Positions 6,288-9,969 of a stretch of 9,969 bases of DNA are shown here, piece after piece. This DNA is from Litorisediminicola beolgyonensis. Its GTDB lineage: Bacteria; Pseudomonadota; Alphaproteobacteria; Rhodobacterales; Rhodobacteraceae. Position 1 is the first letter of the stretch, and every line of letters starts with the position of its first letter. A program made the translations under genes and the position numbers. The stretch covers positions 1 through 9,969 of the forward strand of contig NZ_JBHTMU010000066.1 in NCBI RefSeq assembly GCF_042679605.1, written 5' to 3'. Below the pieces are notes generated by a model. It was not told the origin of the DNA. It worked only from the letters and a program-made list of their open reading frames with translations, and searched no databases.

Positions 6288-7130
6288 ATGTCCGACAGGT
6301 CCGAGAAACTCGCCCGGTTTCGCCAGCTTCACGCAGGCGACGGCACCTTCGTGATGCCGAACCCGTGGGATGCCGGGTCGGCGCGTCTTCTTTCTCATCT
6401 GGGCTTCGAGGCGCTCGCCACCACCAGCGCCGGGTTCGCCTTTTCCAAAGGCAAGCGCGACTCCTTCGCCGGGCTGTCCCGCGACGAGCTTCTCGCCAAC
6501 GCCGCCGAGATCGTGCAGGCGACCGACCTGCCGGTCTCGGCCGATCTCGAGGACGGGTTCGGCGCCGCGCCCGAGACCTGCGCCGAGACGATCCGGCGCG
6601 CCGCAGGCGTGGGCCTTGTCGGCGGCTCGATCGAGGACGCCACCGGCGATCCCGCCGATCCGATCTTCGATGCAGGGCTTGCCACCGAGCGCGTCGCCGC
6701 CGCTGCAGAGGCCGCGCGGGCCGAGGGCTTCGTCCTCACCGCACGCGCCGAGAACTTTCTCTGGGGCCGACCCGATCTGGGTGACACGATCCGCCGCCTC
6801 CAGAGCTTTGCCGAGGCCGGGGCCGACGTGCTCTACGCGCCGGGGCTCCCCGATCTCGACAGCATCGCCGCCGTGGTCGGCGCGGTCGACCGACCGGTGA
6901 ACGTGGTGATGGGTCTTTCGGGCAAGCCCTTGACCGTCGCCGATCTGGCGGGTGTGGGCGTCAAGCGGATCAGCGTCGGCGGCTCCTTCGCCCGGGCGGC
7001 GCTCGGCGCGCTCATGCGGGCCGCCCGCGAGGTGCGCGACGCGGGCACCTTCGGCTATGCCGCCGAGGCCATGCCGGACGCCGAGGTCGCCGCGCTCATG
7101 TCGCAGGTGGTCTCGCCCAACCGCAGCTGA
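6288..7130 (+). CDS. Isocitrate lyase/PEP mutase superfamily enzyme, substrate unknown
   Basis: This is a 280-residue cytoplasmic TIM-barrel enzyme. The ATG at 6288 is preferred over a GTG at 6267 because a GGGGGAGGGGG tract (6274-6284) lies just upstream and the family alignment starts near residue 6. Signature parts are PNPWDAGSARLL (24-35), TTSAGFAFSKG (45-55), the metal-binding SADLEDGFG (84-92, with D86, E88, D89), GGSIEDATGD (112-121, E116) and TARAENF with R153. The KKCGH/KRCGH catalytic loop of isocitrate and methylisocitrate lyases is missing, so those activities are unlikely. The protein belongs to the broad branch annotated as carboxyvinyl-carboxyphosphonate phosphorylmutase-like, whose members cleave or form C-C or C-P bonds of alpha-oxo acids. 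It follows the small exported protein by 25 bases and is probably co-transcribed. Why it stands in this cluster is unclear. Confidence 0.9.
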   Translation: MSDRSEKLARFRQLHAGDGTFVMPNPWDAGSARLLSHLGFEALATTSAGFAFSKGKRDSFAGLSRDELLANAAEIVQATDLPVSADLEDGFGAAPETCAETIRRAAGVGLVGGSIEDATGDPADPIFDAGLATERVAAAAEAARAEGFVLTARAENFLWGRPDLGDTIRRLQSFAEAGADVLYAPGLPDLDSIAAVVGAVDRPVNVVMGLSGKPLTVADLAGVGVKRISVGGSFARAALGALMRAAREVRDAGTFGYAAEAMPDAEVAALMSQVVSPNRS

Positions 7131-7145
7131 GCGCGAGAGCTCAGC
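7126..7145. terminator. Small symmetric hairpin spanning two convergent stop codons
   Basis: GCTGAGC (7126-7132) pairs perfectly with GCTCAGC (7139-7145) around a 6-base loop. The left arm contains the TGA of the lyase-family gene and the right arm contains the stop of the minus-strand SoxYZ-like gene. No U-tract is present on either side. It could act as a shared bidirectional terminator for the convergent pair; with only 7 base pairs the support is modest. Confidence 0.35.
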
Positions 7146-7947
7146 CCTCGGCCGCTTTCGGCAGGACCTGCTCGAAGCTGTTGCCCTCGGTATCGGTCGC
7201 CTTCACCGTCAGCGCGGTTGCGCCATTGTCGGCGTAGTCGAAGCGGAAGACCGGGTTCTCCGAGATCGAGATGCCGCCATCCATCGCCCAGAGCTTCTCG
7301 TCGCCCTGCCAGACCTCGATATGGTCGAGGAAATGCGCCGCAATGAAGAGCTGGGTGATCTGGTCGCGCTGCAGCCCCGAATAGTTCGGGTGCCGGATCA
7401 TGATCTGCGCCTCGCGCCGCGCCTGCGACATTGCCGGAGGCTCGCCGAACAGCCGCAGCTTCATCTGGCCCATCGACGCCAGGGCGATCTCGGGATCGCG
7501 CGAGGCCGGGGCCGAACAGCCCCCCGACGCCTTCACGAAGCGCCCCGCCATCTTCAGCCCCTCGGGGGTCTCGGCGATGACACGGACGTTGGAATACTGG
7601 TTCACCCGCACGCGCATCTCGAAATCGAGAGGCAGCATCGCGGGCGAGAAGTCGAACTCGGCCGCGACCGGCGCGGGGTTCTCGTCGATCACCACCGTCG
7701 CCGCGGTGATCGTCTCGTCCATGTTGGTCTGCACGATCTGGATCGGCACCGTCGCGGCATCCTCGGCGCGATAGGGCGCCACGATGTCGAAGAGCGCCGA
7801 CCCGTCGCCGATCTCCGCCTCGCCGGTGACATCGACACGCAGCGCCTCCCAGCTCTCGCTGGGCTCGAGCGGGTTGTCTTGCGCCAGGGCGGGCAGGCCC
7901 GGACCGACGATCAGCACCGCAAGCGCGGCGGCGTGCCAGAAATTCAT
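7141..7947 (-). CDS. Quinoprotein dehydrogenase-associated SoxYZ-like carrier protein
   Basis: This exported protein of 268 residues joins a SoxY-like domain and a SoxZ-like domain in one chain. The ATG at 7945-7947 begins a signal peptide (cleavage near ALA/Q, residue 22) and is preceded by AGGAGGAGGAG; a longer in-frame start at 7989 lacks both. The SoxY-like part (about 30-150) ends at SGGC with C144, the only cysteine. In sulfur-oxidising SoxY a C-terminal GGC-type cysteine carries the substrate; here the site is internal and is followed by SAPASRDPE. The SoxZ-like part (about 165-268) shows IRHPNYSGL and the AHFLDHIEVW and SENPVFRFDY strands. The family is known from PQQ-dependent alcohol dehydrogenase clusters, often with a SoxH-related zinc hydrolase, which here is the divergent neighbour. 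Its cargo is not established. Confident family call. Confidence 0.93.
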   Translation of the reverse strand: MNFWHAAALAVLIVGPGLPALAQDNPLEPSESWEALRVDVTGEAEIGDGSALFDIVAPYRAEDAATVPIQIVQTNMDETITAATVVIDENPAPVAAEFDFSPAMLPLDFEMRVRVNQYSNVRVIAETPEGLKMAGRFVKASGGCSAPASRDPEIALASMGQMKLRLFGEPPAMSQARREAQIMIRHPNYSGLQRDQITQLFIAAHFLDHIEVWQGDEKLWAMDGGISISENPVFRFDYADNGATALTVKATDTEGNSFEQVLPKAAEG

Positions 7948-8062
7948 TGTCAGGCTCCTCCTCCTGATGATCGCGGATCTATGCCACAAAAGGGGGAAGA
8001 ATCATACATCGCCTTCCGTCTCAGTCATCAACAGCGCGCGAGCCGCGTCCGAGGATCCGCCC
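7948..8062. promoter_or_regulatory. Divergent promoter region between the SoxYZ-like and zinc hydrolase genes
   Basis: These 115 bases separate two divergently read start codons and must hold control elements for both. For the minus-strand gene a possible sigma-70-type promoter is TATGAT (complement of 8001-8006) with TTGATG (complement of 8026-8031) at a 19-base spacing, slightly long. For the plus-strand gene I see only a weak GAGGA (8051-8055) as ribosome binding site and no convincing -10/-35 pair. Because the region is shared, the two genes are probably co-regulated. Confidence 0.4.
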
Positions 8063-9106
8063 ATGTTCGAAGCCGTCGTGACCCTGTGCCTGAGCCTGGC
8101 CGACGATCTCTGCCGCGACGTGCTCCTGCCGGGATACGAGGCCCCGAGCGCCGCCGCGTGCTCCGAGAAACTTGCCGACACTGCCCCGGACATCGCCCGG
8201 TTCGACGGGCTCACCGCCAAGGGCGACGCGACCTGTCTGCCCGCCGGAGCGGCGCTCGAGGTCAACGAGGTCGCGCCGGGGCTTTTCGTCCATGCGGGCG
8301 TCGTGCAAGAACCCGACGCGGCAAACGGCGGCGACGTGGCCAATCTGGGCTTCGTGATCAGCTCCACCGGCGTCGCGGTGATCGACACGGGCTCCACCCG
8401 CGCCGTGGGCGAGGGGCTCTGGCGCGCGATCCGTGCCCGGACCGACCTGCCGGTGACCCATGTCATCCTGACCCACATGCACCCCGATCACGTGCTCGGC
8501 GTCTCGGTCTTCGCCGATGCAGGGGCCGAGGTGGTCGGCCACGAGGCGCTGCCCCGCGCGCTCGCCGACCGGCGCGAGAACTACCTCGAAAGCCTCGAGC
8601 GTCTGGTGGGGGCTGGGTCCTTCATCGGCACCGACACACGCGCCGTGACCCTGCCCGTGACCGGGACCGTGCCGCTCGATCTCGGAGACCGGGTCCTCGA
8701 ACTGACCGCCTGGCCTCCGGCGCATACCGGCACCGATCTGACCGTGCTCGACCGCGACAGCGGGGTGATGTTCGCGGGCGACCTGGTGTTCGACCGCCAC
8801 ACGCCCGCGCTCGACGGCTCGCTTCTGGGCTGGCAGGGGGTGATGGCCCGGCTGACGGACCTGGACCTGACCGGTATCGTCCCGGGCCACGGTGCCGCGC
8901 GTCTCGACTGGCCGGAAGGCGCCGCGCCGATGGTCCGCTATCTCGACACGCTGGCCCGTGACACCCGCGCGGCCATCTCAGCCGGCCAGCGGCTGGGGGA
9001 CGCGATACAAGTGATTGCGCAAGGCGAGCGCGACGCGTGGGAGCTGTTCGACGCCTACAACCCCCGCAACGCCACCGTCGCCTTCACCGAGCTCGAATGG
9101 GAGTGA
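8063..9106 (+). CDS. Quinoprotein relay system zinc metallohydrolase (metallo-beta-lactamase fold, SoxH-related)
   Basis: The protein is 347 residues. A metallo-beta-lactamase domain (about residues 65-330) has the zinc ligands H138, H140, D142 and H143 (THMHPDH), then H221 (PPAHTG), D240 (FAGDLVFD) and H276 (PGHG). It is preceded by a cysteine-containing segment (C9, C17, C33, C58) with the sequence CRDVLLPGYEAPSAAAC. This build fits the family called quinoprotein relay system zinc metallohydrolase 2, which occurs with SoxYZ-like carriers near PQQ-dependent dehydrogenases. The divergent SoxYZ-like gene agrees. The reaction is unknown; release of a thiol-bound group from the carrier is a reasonable guess. 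The ATG at 8063 has a weak GAGGA. An in-frame extension upstream runs back over the SoxYZ-like gene on the other strand and adds no recognisable signal peptide, so the export route, if any, is unclear. Confidence 0.9.
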   Translation: MFEAVVTLCLSLADDLCRDVLLPGYEAPSAAACSEKLADTAPDIARFDGLTAKGDATCLPAGAALEVNEVAPGLFVHAGVVQEPDAANGGDVANLGFVISSTGVAVIDTGSTRAVGEGLWRAIRARTDLPVTHVILTHMHPDHVLGVSVFADAGAEVVGHEALPRALADRRENYLESLERLVGAGSFIGTDTRAVTLPVTGTVPLDLGDRVLELTAWPPAHTGTDLTVLDRDSGVMFAGDLVFDRHTPALDGSLLGWQGVMARLTDLDLTGIVPGHGAARLDWPEGAAPMVRYLDTLARDTRAAISAGQRLGDAIQVIAQGERDAWELFDAYNPRNATVAFTELEWE

Positions 9107-9119
9107 CGGGCGGGACCGA

Positions 9120-9734
9120 TCAGCCCTCGATCTTGCCCTGCAGCATCTGCGCGATGGCATAGAGCCGCTTTTCCAGAAGCACCGGCGTCTCGCAGACATA
9201 GGTCAGCGATTTCTGCCGGTCGGTATAGATCCGCTCGTCCCAGTCGATCTGTTCTTCCAGCGCGTCGGCGCGGTCGTAATCGGGCTCGGCGGCCTCCATG
9301 ACCGTGTCCATCTCGACCCGCGCCGCGTCGATGCGCTCGGCGAGCGCGATCTGGCCGAGCGAGAAATCCGCGATCCCCTCCATGATCCGGGTGCGGCGCT
9401 GCGCGATCTGGTCGAACACGCGCGAGAAGACCTGGCTCATCACCTGGTCGGTGGTCTCGTGGCTCTCGGCGAACTCGGCGACGCGCGCCTCGGCCTCCTC
9501 GAGCGAGATGCGGCGAAGCACCAGAGTATCGGCGAGCGCGTCGATGTCGCGGGCGAGATCGGCGGCCAGATCGGGGGCCTCCTCGACCGCGTGCGGCCAC
9601 ATCAGACCGATGGACAGACGCTCGACCTTGCGCTGGATGCAGGGCCAGGTCGGGTCGGAATAATCCGCCGCGACAGCGCCCTCGGCAAGAAGGGCGACCG
9701 CAGCGGCCAGGCTGGCGATTGTCTTGAGTTTCAT
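9120..9734 (-). CDS. Exported helical protein of unknown function, conserved two-cysteine type
   Basis: The protein is 204 residues, read towards the zinc hydrolase gene with only 13 bases between the two stop codons. The ATG at 9732-9734 follows GGGAGAGAG and begins a signal peptide (KLK, Ala/Leu core, cleavage near VAA/D, residue 23). An upstream in-frame start at 9893 would overlap the flhA promoter and is rejected. The mature chain is mostly charged amphipathic helix and could form coiled coils. It has exactly two cysteines, C32 in DYSDPTWPCIQRKV and C181 in LTYVCETPV, near opposite ends, which could form a disulfide that staples the helices. I recognise no catalytic motif and no named family. 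Its position between a quinoprotein-associated hydrolase and flhA suggests a periplasmic accessory role in alcohol oxidation (inference). Confidence 0.87.
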   Translation of the reverse strand: MKLKTIASLAAAVALLAEGAVAADYSDPTWPCIQRKVERLSIGLMWPHAVEEAPDLAADLARDIDALADTLVLRRISLEEAEARVAEFAESHETTDQVMSQVFSRVFDQIAQRRTRIMEGIADFSLGQIALAERIDAARVEMDTVMEAAEPDYDRADALEEQIDWDERIYTDRQKSLTYVCETPVLLEKRLYAIAQMLQGKIEG

Positions 9735-9893
9735 GGCTCTCTCCCTGTCCCGGACTATGCAAAACAGGCGCGTCCAAGTCCATCCGCGACCAATACCCAC
9801 CAAGGTCTGCGTTGAGAGGAATCGGGCCCCTGACCCATAGTCTCGACAACGCGCCGACAGAGCGCCCGACGACGATCTGGGAGGATCCCGCAC
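9735..9893. promoter_or_regulatory. Divergent control region upstream of flhA/adhI
   Basis: These 159 bases separate the divergent start codons of the exported helical protein and flhA. For flhA a candidate promoter is TTGAGA (9812-9817) and CATAGT (9836-9841) with an 18-base spacing, which would give a leader of about 45 bases ending in GGGAGGA (9879-9885). A 7-base inverted repeat, GACTATG (9753-9759) and CATAGTC (9836-9842), brackets the region; the right copy overlaps the candidate -10 box. In Rhodobacter sphaeroides the matching gene adhI is controlled directly by response regulators, so a binding site for the regulator at 1063-1782 is expected here, but I cannot identify it by eye. Confidence 0.4.
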
Positions 9894-9969
9894 ATGAAAA
9901 CCCGTGCAGCCGTGGCCCTTGAGGCCGGCAAGCCGCTTGAGGTTATGGAGGTCAATCTCGACGGTCCGA
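9894..9969 (+). CDS. flhA: Glutathione-dependent formaldehyde dehydrogenase (class III alcohol dehydrogenase), N-terminal start only
   Basis: Only the first 25 codons are inside the window. They read MKTRAAVALEAGKPLEVMEV and then NLDGP, the typical beginning of class III alcohol dehydrogenase, also named adhI in Rhodobacter and frmA in enteric bacteria. The enzyme oxidises S-hydroxymethylglutathione to S-formylglutathione with NAD and acts right after Gfa, whose gene lies in this same window. The start is supported by GGGAGGA (9879-9885), 8 bases upstream. The zinc- and NAD-binding parts lie beyond the window end, so intactness cannot be judged. The symbol flhA here is the formaldehyde gene of Paracoccus, not the flagellar gene of the same name. 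Confidence 0.85.
   Translation, partial: MKTRAAVALEAGKPLEVMEVNLDGP

Noticed and set aside
6952..8961. 669-codon plus-strand open frame crossing three genes
   Set aside because: It runs across the lyase-family end, antisense to the SoxYZ-like gene and out of frame through the zinc hydrolase; the composition is Arg/Pro/Ala-rich shadow sequence.
9107..9119. Possible terminator between the convergent zinc hydrolase and exported helical protein genes
   Set aside because: Only a 4-base GATC/GATC pairing is visible nearby, which is not enough for a terminator call.
9015..9815. Plus-strand open frame opposite the exported helical protein
   Set aside because: It is antisense to a gene with a signal peptide and ribosome binding site, and it overlaps the end of the zinc hydrolase gene.
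1..9969. Mobile elements, CRISPR arrays, tRNA or rRNA genes
   Set aside because: I saw no transposase or integrase motifs, no regularly spaced repeats, no target-site duplications and no RNA gene signatures; composition is even throughout.

Overview
The window is very GC-rich and densely packed, with short gaps, ATGA/GTGA overlaps and GGGAGGA-type ribosome binding sites. Gene content and protein similarity point to an alphaproteobacterium, most likely a methanol- or formaldehyde-oxidising member of the Rhodobacteraceae (Paracoccus/Rhodobacter relatives). I see no rRNA, tRNA, CRISPR array, transposase or other mobile element.

Layout: (a) 1-180, the C-terminal end of an unrecognised plus-strand gene. 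(b) 315-956, gfa, glutathione-dependent formaldehyde-activating enzyme. (c) 1063-5202, a regulatory block of three genes on one strand: a LuxR-type response regulator, a FIST-domain sensor protein, and a soluble hybrid histidine kinase with PAS-like domains and a C-terminal receiver. The last two overlap by ATGA. (d) 5247-6262, two small exported proteins of unknown function that overlap by GTGA. (e) 6288-7130, an isocitrate lyase/PEP mutase superfamily enzyme. (f) 7141-7947 (minus), an exported SoxYZ-like carrier fusion, divergent from (g) 8063-9106 (plus), a metallo-beta-lactamase-fold zinc hydrolase. These two match families that accompany PQQ (quinoprotein) dehydrogenases. (h) 9120-9734 (minus), a small exported helical protein of unknown function. 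(i) 9894 to the window end (plus), the first 25 codons of the glutathione-dependent formaldehyde dehydrogenase gene (flhA/adhI).

How the genes fit together: a periplasmic quinoprotein alcohol dehydrogenase, not in this window, would produce formaldehyde. Gfa assists its condensation with glutathione, and FlhA oxidises S-hydroxymethylglutathione. The SoxYZ-like carrier and zinc hydrolase are poorly understood partners of quinoprotein systems. The two-component pair resembles FlhS/FlhR of Paracoccus and the regulators of adhI in Rhodobacter sphaeroides. The most interesting point is the FIST protein placed between regulator and kinase. FIST plus a NahK-like hybrid kinase is the arrangement of the NosP-NahK nitric-oxide sensing pair of Pseudomonas aeruginosa, so this formaldehyde/methanol switch may take an additional haem- or ligand-borne input.
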